The translations under genes were made by a program, and so were the position numbers. The notes below the pieces were generated by a model that was given only the letters and a program-made list of their open reading frames with translations, did not search any database and was not told where the DNA came from. Shown here piece after piece: positions 53,090-63,403 of a stretch of DNA of 64,000 nt. The DNA is from Castellaniella sp. GTDB taxonomy: Bacteria; Pseudomonadota; Gammaproteobacteria; Burkholderiales; Burkholderiaceae_B. Each line of letters starts with the position of its first letter. Within the stretch, counting starts at the first letter, position 1. The DNA lies in NCBI GenBank assembly GCA_019104865.1, contig JAHRWZ010000044.1, positions 1 to 64,000 of the forward strand, in the 5' to 3' direction.

Positions 53090-53911
53090 TTACATCATAA
53101 CCTGAACAGTATGGGCGTCGATCACCGTGCCGGTGATGATCTGACCATTGGGCGTACGGACCTGGATGCGGGCACCCGGGCCGCCGGATTCCAGCGCCTG
53201 GCCTTCGCCCGAGGCCTCGAAGCCGATTCCCCGGGCCACGGTGCGGACCTGCTGCCCGCGTTCAATCGCGTTTGGATCCCGCAAGGCGCTGGCTTCGATG
53301 GCGCCGCCAGCGCGCAGGCGGCGGTTGGCAATCCAGCCGACGATCCGCCCGGGGTCGCTGATGACGCGGCGTAGCCGCAGCAGATCGCCTTCGCGGGCGT
53401 CGAGATCCGCAGGACCGATGACGCTGCCGCGTTCGATCACGTGGCTGGCCACGTAATAGCGGCCCATGATCTGGACGCTGGTCTGCAGATAGACTGTCCA
53501 GGGCTGGGGAGCCAGGCAGCGCACGCCGACCGGGGTGCGCGGCTGCAGGCCGCTGGAACCTGCCAGGAAAGCCTCGAGCTTGTCACAAGGGGGCTGGTTG
53601 CTCAGCCTGGGCGCATCGACCGCGACGGTGACCGAACCGGGATACGACGCGGCCTGGTCCCGGATCAGGGATTCGACCTGCGCGACGACCGTGGCTGGAT
53701 CCTGAACCTGAGGTGCGGTCGCGCGGGTCTGGGCTACCGAGACCGCCGGCAGCACCGCCATCAGGCAGGCGGCCACGCGCCATGCTCTCCTGAGCGGCGC
53801 GGCGTGTCCGGATGCCCCGATGCGCGATCGCAGCGAAGAGTCTGGCGGCCGCGGGGTGCGGTGCCGGGCCTGAAACAGGAGTGAGAGCGTGATCATGGGC
53901 ATATGGGCCAT
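53090..53911 (-). CDS. flgA: Flagellar P-ring assembly chaperone FlgA
   Basis: The longest frame is 273 residues; starts at 53911, 53902 or 53896 are possible and none has a clear ribosome binding site. A signal peptide lies at about residues 42-60 (WRVAACLMAVLPAVSVAQ), an unusually long lead, so the true start may be internal. The mature part has the SAF/FlgA pattern: RCLAPQPWTVYLQTSVQIMG, ASHVIERGSVIGPADLDARE and the C-terminal VRTPNGQIITGTVI. It helps FlgI form the P-ring in the periplasm. It is divergent from flgB across a 262-bp gap. Confidence 0.87.
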   Translation of the reverse strand: MAHMPMITLSLLFQARHRTPRPPDSSLRSRIGASGHAAPLRRAWRVAACLMAVLPAVSVAQTRATAPQVQDPATVVAQVESLIRDQAASYPGSVTVAVDAPRLSNQPPCDKLEAFLAGSSGLQPRTPVGVRCLAPQPWTVYLQTSVQIMGRYYVASHVIERGSVIGPADLDAREGDLLRLRRVISDPGRIVGWIANRRLRAGGAIEASALRDPNAIERGQQVRTVARGIGFEASGEGQALESGGPGARIQVRTPNGQIITGTVIDAHTVQVMM

Positions 53912-54173
53912 TGTAGAAGAAGGCCCGGACCAGGGCGGCCCGCAACCTTGCGTCGCGTTGGATGTCGGCGTGTCTCTGGCTGATGCCCGCTTCCCCGGCC
54001 GGCCTCAGGATTGACTGCATTGTCTGAATAGGACTTCAAACCCCGCTTTGTTTGAGTCTTTATGGAACCGTGCCAGCCCTTACGATGCTGTTGTGCGCTC
54101 AAACCGCGAATGGTCAGGGATCATTTGGTGCCCGGTGGATGCGTACCCCATTCACCGAATTGCACGACACGCC

Positions 54174-54587
54174 ATGATCGATCGAATCGGCAGAGACTTT
54201 GAGTTCTACCAGAAAGCACTGTCCCTGCGTCAGCAGCGCCAGGAAATCCTGGCGACCAACATCGCCAATGCCGACACGCCCAACTACAAGGCGCGCGACA
54301 TCGATTTCAATGCCACGCTGCGCGAGGCGATGGGCGAGGGCGGTCTGCCGCGCCTGCCGGACACATCCCTGACGCTGACCTCGTCGCGTCACATTCCCGC
54401 CAGTGCCCATACCAGTGGCCCCGCTCAGGAATTGTATCGGACGCCATCGCAGCCCAGTCTGGACGGCAACACCGTCGAAATGGACGCCGAGCGGGTCCAG
54501 TTCGCCGACAACACCATGCGCTATCAGACGAACCTGCAGGTGCTCAACGGGCGCATCAAATCCCTGCTGGCCGCGATGCAGCAGTAA
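54174..54587 (+). CDS. flgB: Flagellar basal-body rod protein FlgB
   Basis: The start at 54174 (MIDRIGRDFEFYQKALSLRQ) gives 137 residues. The N-terminal rod signature is QQRQEILATNIANADTPNYK and the C-terminal helix is QFADNTMRYQTNLQVLNGRI, which pair to form the rod coiled coil. FlgB is the first proximal rod protein. It opens the flgBCDEFGHIJKL series, expected to be FlhDC-activated. The 262-bp gap upstream holds an imperfect CAAAC/GTTTG repeat near 54038-54055, but no clear FlhDC box can be claimed. Confidence 0.94.
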   Translation: MIDRIGRDFEFYQKALSLRQQRQEILATNIANADTPNYKARDIDFNATLREAMGEGGLPRLPDTSLTLTSSRHIPASAHTSGPAQELYRTPSQPSLDGNTVEMDAERVQFADNTMRYQTNLQVLNGRIKSLLAAMQQ

Positions 54588-54611
54588 ACGCTTCGGAACC
54601 CGAAAGATCCC

Positions 54612-55019
54612 ATGTCCACTTTCAGTGTCTTTCAGATCGCCGGCTCCGCGCTGGCGTCCCAGTCCCAGCGCATGAACGTGTCGGCCAGCAACATCGCCAA
54701 CGCCGACAGCGCCGCAGGCCCCGACGGGCAGCCTTACAAGGCGCGCCACGTGGTGTTCCAGATGACGCCGTCGACGCAGTCCGAGGCAGTCGGCGGCGTG
54801 CGGGTCGCGTCCGTGGTGGAAAGCAACGCACCGCCGCGCGTGCAGTACGATCCGGGCAACCCCCTGGCCGACGCCAAGGGTTACGTGACCCTGCCCAACG
54901 TCGATGTGGTTGCTGAAACCGTCAACATGATCTCGGCTTCACGTTCGTATCAGGCCAACGTCGAAGTCATCAACACGGCCAAATCTCTCATGGCCAAGAC
55001 CCTTACCCTAGGTCAATAA
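54612..55019 (+). CDS. flgC: Flagellar basal-body rod protein FlgC
   Basis: The 135-residue rod protein has [20 protein letters not shown] at the N-terminus and [20 protein letters not shown] at the C-terminus, the standard paired helices. [14 protein letters not shown] is typical of FlgC. It is a proximal rod subunit exported by the flagellar type III system. It follows flgB by 24 bp. Confidence 0.95.
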   Translation: MSTFSVFQIAGSALASQSQRMNVSASNIANADSAAGPDGQPYKARHVVFQMTPSTQSEAVGGVRVASVVESNAPPRVQYDPGNPLADAKGYVTLPNVDVVAETVNMISASRSYQANVEVINTAKSLMAKTLTLGQ

Positions 55020-55030
55020 GGATACTAGCC

Positions 55031-55708
55031 ATGGCTTCCGTCTCCGACGTCTCCAGCACCGACCCCAGCGCCGCTGCCGCCTTGGCCGGAGCGCAGACCA
55101 GCAGTCTGATGTCCGGTACGCAGAACCAGTTCCTAACCCTGCTGGTGACGCAGTTGCGCAATCAGGACCCGCTCAACCCGATGGACAATGCTCAGGTTAC
55201 GTCGCAGATTGCGCAGCTGTCCACGGTCAATGGCATCCAGCAACTCAACAATACCCTGTTGGCCTTGTCGGGCCAGATGGATATGTCCCAGTCCCTGCAG
55301 GCCGCCGGTCTGATTGGCAAAGACATCCTCTACCCGGGGGATAAGGTCTCCGTCGGGGCGGACGGCGTTGCCACGGCTTTTGGCATCGACCTGATGTCGG
55401 CCGCAACCAAGGCCACGGTCACCATTCGGGACGTCGGCGGCAATGTCGTTTACACGACGGAACTCGGCACCCAGGACGCGGGTGTCTATCCATTGGCCTG
55501 GGACGGGAAGGACATGACCGGCGCCACTGTGCCCAAGGGCGCTTATACGGTATCGATCGATGCCGCCGATGCCACCGGCAAACCGGTGTCGGCCCAGGCG
55601 CTGACCTACGGTCACGTCAGCAGCACGGCCTATACGACCGGCGGCCTGAAGCTGAATCTGGCGCTGGGCGACAAGATTTCCCTGCTGGACATCCGGCAGG
55701 TCATGTAA
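55031..55708 (+). CDS. flgD: Hook cap (hook assembly scaffold) protein FlgD
   Basis: The 225-residue protein has the FlgD N-terminal region FLTLLVTQLRNQDPLNPMDN and AQVTSQIAQLSTVNGIQQLN. It also has a C-terminal Tudor/FnIII-like part (YPLAWDGKDMTGATVPKGAY, TVSIDAADATG). It caps the growing hook and is discarded at completion. It lies 11 bp after flgC. Confidence 0.95.
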   Translation: MASVSDVSSTDPSAAAALAGAQTSSLMSGTQNQFLTLLVTQLRNQDPLNPMDNAQVTSQIAQLSTVNGIQQLNNTLLALSGQMDMSQSLQAAGLIGKDILYPGDKVSVGADGVATAFGIDLMSAATKATVTIRDVGGNVVYTTELGTQDAGVYPLAWDGKDMTGATVPKGAYTVSIDAADATGKPVSAQALTYGHVSSTAYTTGGLKLNLALGDKISLLDIRQVM

Positions 55709-55783
55709 TTTCCGGGGCGGCACGCGATAGCCGCGCCGTTTCAACCCGAATCAACGCAGTACGCACTGAAAGAGGTCAATCTC

Positions 55784-56998
55784 ATGGGTTTCGGTCAAGG
55801 TCTGAGCGGTCTGAATGCCGCCTCGCAAAACCTGGATGTCATCGGCAACAACATCGCCAACTCCGGCACCGTGGGCTTCAAGTCCGGGTCCGCCACCTTT
55901 TCCGACGTCTACGCCAATTCACGCGTGGGCCTGGGTGTTCAGTTGGCCTCCATCAACCAGCGGTTCACGTCCGGTACGGTATCGACGACCGGCAATCAGT
56001 TCGACATGGCCATCGATGGCGCCAAAGGGCTCTTCGTCGTGCGGCAGCCCGATGGCGGCGCCACGTTGTATACCCGTAACGGCCAGTTCTTCGCCGACAA
56101 GGACAGCAATATCGTCAATGCCCAGGGCCAGCAGCTGATGGGCTACAAGGCCGACATGTCGGCCACACCGCCCAGGCCGATTCTGGGCACTCAGGTCGGA
56201 CTCACCGTGCCGCTGGGCAACATGAGCCCAAAGGCCACGACCTCGATTACGGATAAATTGAATCTGGATGCCAGCGCGCCGATCATCGCTGCGCCGGTTC
56301 CCGCGCCCGACCTCACCCAGTCATCCACCTATTCGACGTCGTTTCCGACAACTGTCTACGATTCGCTGGGGATCGCCCACCGGGTCGATCAGGTCTATCA
56401 GAAAACGGCGCCCAATACGTGGCAGGTCACGTATCTCTGGGATAACGGCACGGGCCCGACGAACGTGGGCACCGCCACGCTGAATTTCGCTTCGTCCGGC
56501 GCGCTGCCCAGTCCCGCACCGACCGGGACCATCAACTTTGCCCCGCCGGGGGCCAATGCGCTGACGGCAACCGTTGCGTATGCGGGGTCGACGCAGTTCG
56601 CCGGCGGTTATACGACCAATTTCATCCAGGACGGCTACGCCTCCGGCGAATATGCCAGCACCTCGATCGGTACCGATGGCTCCGTCGTGGCCAATTACAC
56701 CAATGGGGCCAAGCAGGTCATGGGTTTCGTCGCCCTGGCGGATTTCAACAACCTGCAAGGCTTACAGCCCGTGGGCGGCAATGCCTGGGCGGAAACCGCC
56801 AATTCCGGTCAGCCCCTGCTGGGCACGCCCGGCGTCAACGGCATGGCCACCATCAAGGGCCAGGCGGTGGAAGAATCCAACGTGGACATGTCGCAGGAAC
56901 TGGTCAACATGATCATTGCCCAGCGCACCTATCAGGCCAATGCCCAGACGATCAAGACGCAGGACCAGATCATGCAGACGCTGATGGCCATGCGCTGA
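55784..56998 (+). CDS. flgE: Flagellar hook protein FlgE
   Basis: The 404-residue hook subunit starts MGFGQGLSGLNAASQNLDVI and ends with ELVNMIIAQRTYQANAQTIK, the terminal coiled-coil segments. The middle has the D1/D2 domains with TSFPTTVYDSLGIAHRVDQV. It polymerises into the universal joint of the flagellum. GAAAGAGG lies upstream of the ATG. It follows flgD with a 75-bp gap that contains no coding frame. Confidence 0.95.
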   Translation: MGFGQGLSGLNAASQNLDVIGNNIANSGTVGFKSGSATFSDVYANSRVGLGVQLASINQRFTSGTVSTTGNQFDMAIDGAKGLFVVRQPDGGATLYTRNGQFFADKDSNIVNAQGQQLMGYKADMSATPPRPILGTQVGLTVPLGNMSPKATTSITDKLNLDASAPIIAAPVPAPDLTQSSTYSTSFPTTVYDSLGIAHRVDQVYQKTAPNTWQVTYLWDNGTGPTNVGTATLNFASSGALPSPAPTGTINFAPPGANALTATVAYAGSTQFAGGYTTNFIQDGYASGEYASTSIGTDGSVVANYTNGAKQVMGFVALADFNNLQGLQPVGGNAWAETANSGQPLLGTPGVNGMATIKGQAVEESNVDMSQELVNMIIAQRTYQANAQTIKTQDQIMQTLMAMR

Positions 56999-57012
56999 CG
57001 CGGCGAAACGGT

Positions 57013-57762
57013 ATGGATCGCATTCTCTACACGGCGTCCAACGGCGCCGCCCGCATCCTGGAACAGCAGTCGGTCATCAGCAACAACATGGCCAATGTCT
57101 CCACGACGGGTTTTCGCGAACAGATGGCCATCTACCGCTCGGTGCCGGTCGTGCCGCAAGCGGGCGAATTACCCACACGGGTCAGCACGGTAGCGTCCAC
57201 GCCCGGCAGCCAGTTCGGCCAGGGCGCCATGGTCGAGACTGGCCATTCGCTGGATGCCGCGATCGCCGGCGATGGCTGGTTCGCGGTCCAGACACCTCAG
57301 GGCGAGGCCTACACCCGCGCGGGCGAATTCGCTGTCAATCAGCAGAACCAGCTGGTCACCCAGACCGGCCTGCCGGTGCTCTCCAACGGGGGCGGACCCA
57401 TCGAAGTCCCCGACCGCGGCAGCATCACGTTTGCGACCGACGGCCAGATCAGCGCGCTGGGCGCGGGCGACAATCCCCGCGACATCCAGTTGCTGGCGCA
57501 GCTGAAACTGGTCAACCCGGCCAAGAACCAGCTGGTGCGCGGCGATGACGGTCTGTTCCGTGTGGCGGGCGGTCAGCCGGCCCAGGCAGATCCCGCCGTG
57601 AAGATCGCGCCGGGGTTTGTGGAAAAAAGCAACGTCAATCCGGCGGCCGCCATGGTGGCCATGATTTCCAATGCGCGCCAGTTCGAGATGCAGATGCAAG
57701 TGATCAAGAACGCCAGCACCAACGAAGAGCGCGGCAATTCGATTCTTTCGGCGGCGGGCTGA
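57013..57762 (+). CDS. flgF: Flagellar basal-body rod protein FlgF
   Basis: The 249-residue protein begins MDRILYTASNGAARILEQQS, the FlgF opening, with NNMANVSTTGFREQ and the C-terminal NPAAAMVAMISNARQFEMQM. It is a rod subunit between FlgC and FlgG. Its ATG comes 14 bp after flgE. Confidence 0.95.
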   Translation: MDRILYTASNGAARILEQQSVISNNMANVSTTGFREQMAIYRSVPVVPQAGELPTRVSTVASTPGSQFGQGAMVETGHSLDAAIAGDGWFAVQTPQGEAYTRAGEFAVNQQNQLVTQTGLPVLSNGGGPIEVPDRGSITFATDGQISALGAGDNPRDIQLLAQLKLVNPAKNQLVRGDDGLFRVAGGQPAQADPAVKIAPGFVEKSNVNPAAAMVAMISNARQFEMQMQVIKNASTNEERGNSILSAAG

Positions 57763-57793
57763 AGCCCTTCGCTCTTGAACAGGACCCCCTGAC

Positions 57794-58579
57794 ATGATTC
57801 GTTCCTTGTGGATCGCCAAGACCGGTCTGGAAACCCAGCAGACCAGCATGGACGTGATTTCCAATAACCTAGCCAACGTCAACACTACGGGCTTCAAGCG
57901 CAGCCGCGCCGTATTCGAAGACCTGATGTATCAAACCGTTCGCCAGCCGGGCGCGGCCGTGGGTGCGGCCAATCAGCTGCCCTCGGGCCTGCAGCTAGGC
58001 ACGGGTGCACGCACCGTGGCCACCGAACGCATTCATTCCCAGGGCGATCTCAAGCAAACTGGCAATGCCCTGGATGTCGCCATTCAGGGCAACGGATTTC
58101 TGCAGGTCGAGATGCCGGATGGGTCTTTTGCCTACACGCGCGACGGCAGCATCCAGCGCGATCAGAACGGCATGCTGGTGACTGCGGGCGGGTATCCGAT
58201 TCAGCCGGGCATCAACATTCCAGACAATGCCCTGTCCATCACGATCGCGCGCGACGGCACCGTGTCGGTTACGCAACCGGGCGCGACGGGCACCAACGTT
58301 CAGGTAGGCCAGCTGCAGCTGGCAACCTTCATCAACCCCACCGGCCTGCAAAGCCAGGGCGAGAACCTGTATGTGGAGACCGACGCTTCAGGTCCGGCCA
58401 ATTTGCTGCAGCCCGGGCTGGAAGGCGCCGGGGTCCTGCTGCAGAACTATGTGGAAACGTCCAACGTCAATGTGGCGGAAGAACTGGTGAACATGATCAC
58501 CACTCAGCGCGCCTATGAAATGAACAGCAAAGCGGTGCAGACGTCGGACCAGATGCTGGCCCGCCTGACACAGATGTAA
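57794..58579 (+). CDS. flgG: Flagellar distal rod protein FlgG
   Basis: The 261-residue protein starts [20 protein letters not shown] and has [20 protein letters not shown], then [14 protein letters not shown], and ends with [20 protein letters not shown], all diagnostic for FlgG. It forms the distal rod on which the rings and hook are mounted. It follows flgF by 31 bp. Confidence 0.96.
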   Translation: MIRSLWIAKTGLETQQTSMDVISNNLANVNTTGFKRSRAVFEDLMYQTVRQPGAAVGAANQLPSGLQLGTGARTVATERIHSQGDLKQTGNALDVAIQGNGFLQVEMPDGSFAYTRDGSIQRDQNGMLVTAGGYPIQPGINIPDNALSITIARDGTVSVTQPGATGTNVQVGQLQLATFINPTGLQSQGENLYVETDASGPANLLQPGLEGAGVLLQNYVETSNVNVAEELVNMITTQRAYEMNSKAVQTSDQMLARLTQM

Positions 58580-58665
58580 ACAGGATGGTCCACGAACAAT
58601 CAGATCGCCCCCTGGGCAATCATCGGTCTGACGCCCAGGCAGGGGCGCGGGCGGCACGGGATGAC

Positions 58666-59388
58666 ATGACGGCGCGTCGCACACGCTTTTTGTCGCAGCC
58701 TTGCCGGCACCGTGGCGCCGCGATCGGTGCTGTTGTCTTCGCGCTGGCCCTGTCGGGTTGCGCGCTGGTGCCACCCGAACCCGTCGTTACCGGACCGCTG
58801 ACGGCGCCCCCGCCCCCGCCTGCGGCGCCGGCCGCCGAGGCCAATGGTTCCATCTACCAGCCGACGGCTTATGGCAACTATCCGCTGTTCGAGGACCGGC
58901 GCCCGCGCAACGTGGGCGATATCGTCACGATTGTGATCCAGGAAAAGACCAACGCGGCCAAAAGCGTGGGTACCAGCACCAATCGCAGCGGCAATGCCAG
59001 CATGAACATCGGGATCTCGCCGGCGATCCTGCCCAATGAAGTCGGCGCGCAACAGAACTTCCAGGCGACCGGCGGCAACAAATCCGATGGCAAGGGTTCC
59101 AGCAGCGCCACCAATGCCTTCACTGGCACCCTGACCACCACAGTCATCGGCGTGCTGCCCAACGGCAACCTGCAGATCGCCGGCGAAAAGCAGATCGCCA
59201 TCAACCGCGGCAGCGAATACGTGCGGTTTTCCGGCGTGGTCGATCCGCGTTCCATCACGGGCAGCAACACGGTGTCCTCGACCCAGGTGGCTGATGCCCG
59301 TATCGAGTACCGCAGCAAAGGTGTGATGGACGAAGTCCAGACCATGGGCTGGCTGCAGCGCTTCTTCCTGAATATTGCCCCGTTCTGA
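58666..59388 (+). CDS. flgH: Flagellar L-ring lipoprotein FlgH
   Basis: The start at 58666 ([17 protein letters not shown]) gives 240 residues; a longer frame from 58585 is less likely. A lipoprotein signal ends in the lipobox LSGC with Cys about residue 31. FLgH wording follows: [20 protein letters not shown] and [20 protein letters not shown]. It forms the outer-membrane L-ring around the rod. It overlaps none of its neighbours, but flgI starts 4 bp after its stop. Confidence 0.92.
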   Translation: MTARRTRFLSQPCRHRGAAIGAVVFALALSGCALVPPEPVVTGPLTAPPPPPAAPAAEANGSIYQPTAYGNYPLFEDRRPRNVGDIVTIVIQEKTNAAKSVGTSTNRSGNASMNIGISPAILPNEVGAQQNFQATGGNKSDGKGSSSATNAFTGTLTTTVIGVLPNGNLQIAGEKQIAINRGSEYVRFSGVVDPRSITGSNTVSSTQVADARIEYRSKGVMDEVQTMGWLQRFFLNIAPF

Positions 59389-59392
59389 CGAC

Positions 59393-60529
59393 ATGATCAT
59401 CGATCACCAGCCTTTTCTTCGTTCCCTGGTTCGGCGCCTCGCCGCCGGGGTGCTGCTGTCCACCCTACTGCTGCCGATCGTCCGGGCCGAGCGGATCAAA
59501 GATCTGGCGTCCTTTACCGGCGTGCGTGAAAACCAGCTGATCGGCTACGGGCTGGTCGTCGGGCTGGATGGCAGCGGCGATCAGGTCCGCCAGACGCCGT
59601 TCACCCAGCAAAGCCTGACCAACATGCTGTCTCAACTGGGCGTGACCGTGCCCCAGGGCACCAACATGCAGGTGAAAAACGTCGCAGCCGTCATGGTCAC
59701 TGCACGCCTGCCGGCGTTCGCCCAACCGGGGCAGAGCGTAGACGTGGTGGTGTCGTCCATGGGCAATGCCAAAAGCTTGCGCGGCGGCACCTTGTTGATG
59801 ACTCCGCTGAAGGGCGCCAATGGCCAGGTCTACGCGCTCGCCCAGGGCAATCTGCTGGTGGGCGGCGCCGGTGCCTCCCAGGGTGGCGCCAGCGTGCAGG
59901 TCAATCAGCTCAATGGCGGCACCATCCCGGATGGTGCCATCGTCGAGCGCGGTGTCCCCACTTCCTATGCTCAGAACGGCGTCGTACGCCTGGAATTGAA
60001 CACCAGCGACTTCGCCATCGCGCAAAACGTGGTGGCGGCACTGAACCGCCGGTTCGGCGGACAAACGGCGACGGCCGTCAATGGTCGTACGATCGAATTG
60101 CGGGCGCCGATGGATCCGAAGGGGCAGCTGACCTTCCTGTCCCAGGTGGAAAATTTGCAGGTCAGCCTGCCGCCGGCGCGCGCGCGCGTCGTCATCAATG
60201 CCCGCACCGGTTCGGTGGTGATGAACCGCACCGTCATGATCGACGAGGCCGCCGTTGCCTATGGCAATCTGTCCATCGCCATCAGCCCGCAGCAGCAGGT
60301 CAGCCAGCCCAACACGCCGTTCGGCGGTGGCCAGACGGTCGTGACCAACAACACGCAGATTCAGATGCAGACGCAGGGCGGGGCGATCAAGCGCGTGAAC
60401 ACCAGCGCCAATCTGGCTGACGTGGTGCGCGCCCTGAATGCACTGGGGGCCACGCCGCAGGATCTGCTGTCCATTCTGCAGAACCTGAAGAGTGCCGGTG
60501 CGCTGCGTGCCGATCTGGAAGTGATCTGA
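59393..60529 (+). CDS. flgI: Flagellar P-ring protein FlgI
   Basis: The ATG at 59393 is used rather than the upstream TTG. The 378-residue protein has a signal peptide ([20 protein letters not shown], cleavage about Ala-Glu) and the FlgI core [35 protein letters not shown] and the C-terminal [20 protein letters not shown]. It forms the P-ring in the peptidoglycan layer with the help of FlgA. Confidence 0.95.
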   Translation: MIIDHQPFLRSLVRRLAAGVLLSTLLLPIVRAERIKDLASFTGVRENQLIGYGLVVGLDGSGDQVRQTPFTQQSLTNMLSQLGVTVPQGTNMQVKNVAAVMVTARLPAFAQPGQSVDVVVSSMGNAKSLRGGTLLMTPLKGANGQVYALAQGNLLVGGAGASQGGASVQVNQLNGGTIPDGAIVERGVPTSYAQNGVVRLELNTSDFAIAQNVVAALNRRFGGQTATAVNGRTIELRAPMDPKGQLTFLSQVENLQVSLPPARARVVINARTGSVVMNRTVMIDEAAVAYGNLSIAISPQQQVSQPNTPFGGGQTVVTNNTQIQMQTQGGAIKRVNTSANLADVVRALNALGATPQDLLSILQNLKSAGALRADLEVI

Positions 60530-60537
60530 GGACGGCC

Positions 60538-61509
60538 ATGACTTACGTGACACAGACGCCGCTGCCAAGTTCCGGTGCCCAGCCTTCGGTCCTGGATTTC
60601 AGCAGCCTGAACACGCTGAAGCGTGGCGTGCAGGCGGGTGCCAACGCCCCGGCCGACAAGCAGCGCGAAGTCGCGCGCCAGTTCGAGGCAGTGTTCATCC
60701 AGATGATGCTGAAACAGGCGCGCCAGACCTCGGATCAGATGCCGACGCTGCTAGACTCCCAGGCCACACGGATGGCGCGCAGTCTCGGCGACGAGCAGGC
60801 TGCGCTGGCCCTGGCGAATCCAGGATTGGGGCTTGCCGATGCGCTGATGGCGCAGATGCAGGGCAATTCAGGGCAGAAGGCGGCGGATCCGCTGGCGAAT
60901 CCGCCCGAAGCCGCCCGTTCGCGTCTGCCGGGGTTGCAATCCCGCATCGGCGAAGGGCGCCGGCAGGTCGCGGATTCGATTGCGTCCCTGATCGACGTGT
61001 TGACGCAGCGTCGCCTGGGTCAGAAGGTCAGCAGCGCCATTCAGGGGGCGCCGGACCATATCCGCACCTTCGTCGATCAGATGGCCGCTGCTGCGGACGT
61101 CGCGTCGCGGCGCAGTGGCGTACCCGCCAAACTGATTCTGAGCCAGGCCGCGCTGGAGTCGGGCTGGGGGCAGCGGGAAATTACGCGCCCCGATGGATCC
61201 AGCAGCCACAATCTGTTCGGCATCAAGGCCGGGCGCGGCTGGCATGGCGAGGTCGTGCAGGCCATGACGACTGAATACGTGGATGGCGAGCCACGCAAGA
61301 TGGTGCAGCCCTTCCGGGCGTACGCGTCCTATGCCGATTCCCTGACCGACTACGCGAACCTGATCAGCCAAAGCGATCGTTACAGCGCTGTAATGACGGC
61401 GCGTTCCGCCGAGGACGCGGCCCGCAAGGTGCAGGCCGCCGGCTATGCCACCGATCCGTCCTATGCGGACAAACTGATTTCCATCATGGGCTATTTCAAC
61501 GCCCGGTGA
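60538..61509 (+). CDS. flgJ: Flagellar rod-cap muramidase FlgJ
   Basis: The 323-residue protein joins an N-terminal rod-capping domain (REVARQFEAVFIQMMLKQAR) with a C-terminal GH73-type glucosaminidase domain. The latter holds the catalytic glutamate in LILSQAALESGWGQREITRP, then NLFGIKAGRGWHG and the FRAYASYADSLTDYANLISQ segment. The dual-domain form drills the rod through peptidoglycan. It lies 8 bp after flgI and is followed by a 159-bp gap with a sigma-28-like promoter. Confidence 0.95.
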   Translation: MTYVTQTPLPSSGAQPSVLDFSSLNTLKRGVQAGANAPADKQREVARQFEAVFIQMMLKQARQTSDQMPTLLDSQATRMARSLGDEQAALALANPGLGLADALMAQMQGNSGQKAADPLANPPEAARSRLPGLQSRIGEGRRQVADSIASLIDVLTQRRLGQKVSSAIQGAPDHIRTFVDQMAAAADVASRRSGVPAKLILSQAALESGWGQREITRPDGSSSHNLFGIKAGRGWHGEVVQAMTTEYVDGEPRKMVQPFRAYASYADSLTDYANLISQSDRYSAVMTARSAEDAARKVQAAGYATDPSYADKLISIMGYFNAR

Positions 61510-61577
61510 TGATCAGCGCGGGGCCGGACAGCAGGGTGCGGATCGGGGTCGCCAGGTGGGCAGGCAGGTCGGACCGC

Positions 61578-61604
61578 TAAATTTTCCGCCGTCCGTGCCG
61601 TTAC
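61578..61604 (+). promoter_or_regulatory. Candidate sigma-28 promoter of flgKL
   Basis: TAAA (61578-61581) is followed after exactly 15 bp by GCCGTTAC (61597-61604), six of eight matching the sigma-28 -10 element GCCGATAA. TAAATTTT fits the -35 side as well. The predicted start near 61611 leaves a 58-nt leader before flgK. Together with flgM this marks the class III switch within the locus. Confidence 0.7.
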
Positions 61605-61668
61605 GAAACTAGATGAATTTTCAGGCGTGCCTTCGTGGCACGCGCACAAACTGACAGGATTTCAGCAC

Positions 61669-63375
61669 ATGAATCTGGCGAATCTGGGCAAGGCCGGCCT
61701 GCTGGTTGCACAAAACCGTCTGGACACCGCAGGGCACAACATTAACAACGCGGCCACCGATGGCTACAGCCGCCAATCGGTGCTGGTACAGACGGCCGGG
61801 GCTACCTCCACATCGGCGGGCTGGATCGGTCGCGGAGTACAGGCGGTCAGCGTCCAGCGGTCCTATGATGCCTTCCTGTATCGTCAGCTGACCGCTTCCC
61901 AGACTCGCGGCGCGGCCTTGAAGAGCTACGGCGATCAGGTCAGCCAGGTCAACAATCTGGTGGCGGATCGCACGGTGGGGATTTCGCCCAACATCCAGCA
62001 GTTCTTTGACGGCCTGGACGCGGTGGCGACATCGCCCGCTGACGTGGCCGCCCGCCAGGAACTGCTCGGCCGGGCCAACAGCCTCGCCTCGCAGGTCCGC
62101 GATGCCAACGCCTTTCTGGATAGTCAGCGCGCGAACGTCAACACCCAGATTGACACTACCGTCACGCAGGTCAACAGCTACCTGGACCGCATCCAGGATC
62201 TGAACCGCCAGATCACGACGGCCAAGGCCACCAATCCCAACCAGCCCCCCAACGATCTCCTGGATCAACGTGACCAGTTGGCCAGTGAACTGGGCCAACT
62301 GGTGAACATCCAGGTCTACGAGCAGGATGATCGCTTCAACATCACCGTCGGTAATGGCCAGACTGTGTTGGGCGGAGACACGGTGTTTCACCTGCAGGTG
62401 CAGCCCTCGAAGGCCGACCCTAGCCGCCTCGCAGTGAATTACACTGTCCTCGATTCAACCGGCAAGCCCAAACCCATCGAGATGAGCGACAGCCTGATCT
62501 CTGGCGGCAAGCTGGGGGGCTTGCTGACGTTCCGCTCGGACGTGCTGGATTCCACCCAGAATGATCTGGGCCGCCTGGCGCTGGGTATTTCCATGTCCAT
62601 CAATAGTCAGCATAAACAAGGCTATGACTCTTCGGGCGCGCCGGGTACGGATTTCTTTACGGTTTCGGCGCCCAAGATCATCGGGAATGCCGGAAATGTG
62701 ACTACAACCAATCCGGGCGCGTCTATCCAGGATGTATCCAAGCTCACCAACCAGGACTATCGTCTGGCCTATGACGGTACGAATTACAGCGTGACCCGCG
62801 TACCCGACGGCACGGCGCTGGGAACCATTCCCAGTGGCGGCAATGCGACCTTCGATGGCGTGACATTCGATACGGCGCCTGTGGCCGGCGCGGCCACAGG
62901 GGATTCCTGGCTGATCCAGCCGACCCGGGCCGCCGGCGGCGGCATGAACGTCTCCATTACCGACCCGGCAAAGGTCGCGGCGGCGGGCTGGGACGCCACC
63001 GCCAATGGGGGGGCTGGGGGTCCCGCAGGTTCGGCCAACGGCGACAACGCGTTGAAGCTGGCCCAGTTGCGTACGCAAAAGGTCCTGGGCGGTCCGTCCG
63101 GCAGTCCGGCGGGGCAGGGGGCCATGGGCCTGAATGAGGCCTACTCCCAGTTGGTCAACAACGTGGCGGTAAAAACGCAGTCGAATACCACTGCACAGAA
63201 GGCTCAGAATTCTCTGATCCAGCAGAACGTTGCGGCGCAGCAGGCGGTGTCCGGCGTGAACATGGACGAGGAATACATCAACCTGCAGCAATTTCAGCAG
63301 CAGTACCAGGCCGCTGCGCGCCTGATCGATACGGCTTCCACCCTGTTCGATACCCTGCTCAATCTGCGCAATTAA
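61669..63375 (+). CDS. flgK: Flagellar hook-filament junction protein FlgK (HAP1)
   Basis: The start at 61669 follows CAGGA and gives 568 residues (MNLANLGKAGLLVAQNRLDT). The N-terminal GHNINNAATDGYSRQSVLV and the C-terminal EEYINLQQFQQQYQAAARLI pair as the D0 coiled coil; the variable centre holds Gly/Ala-rich loops. It is the first junction protein, chaperoned by FlgN. It is the second gene of the sigma-28 class in this window. Confidence 0.95.
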   Translation: MNLANLGKAGLLVAQNRLDTAGHNINNAATDGYSRQSVLVQTAGATSTSAGWIGRGVQAVSVQRSYDAFLYRQLTASQTRGAALKSYGDQVSQVNNLVADRTVGISPNIQQFFDGLDAVATSPADVAARQELLGRANSLASQVRDANAFLDSQRANVNTQIDTTVTQVNSYLDRIQDLNRQITTAKATNPNQPPNDLLDQRDQLASELGQLVNIQVYEQDDRFNITVGNGQTVLGGDTVFHLQVQPSKADPSRLAVNYTVLDSTGKPKPIEMSDSLISGGKLGGLLTFRSDVLDSTQNDLGRLALGISMSINSQHKQGYDSSGAPGTDFFTVSAPKIIGNAGNVTTTNPGASIQDVSKLTNQDYRLAYDGTNYSVTRVPDGTALGTIPSGGNATFDGVTFDTAPVAGAATGDSWLIQPTRAAGGGMNVSITDPAKVAAAGWDATANGGAGGPAGSANGDNALKLAQLRTQKVLGGPSGSPAGQGAMGLNEAYSQLVNNVAVKTQSNTTAQKAQNSLIQQNVAAQQAVSGVNMDEEYINLQQFQQQYQAAARLIDTASTLFDTLLNLRN

Positions 63376-63403
63376 GCCGCATCAGTCTCATCGGAAATTC
63401 ATC

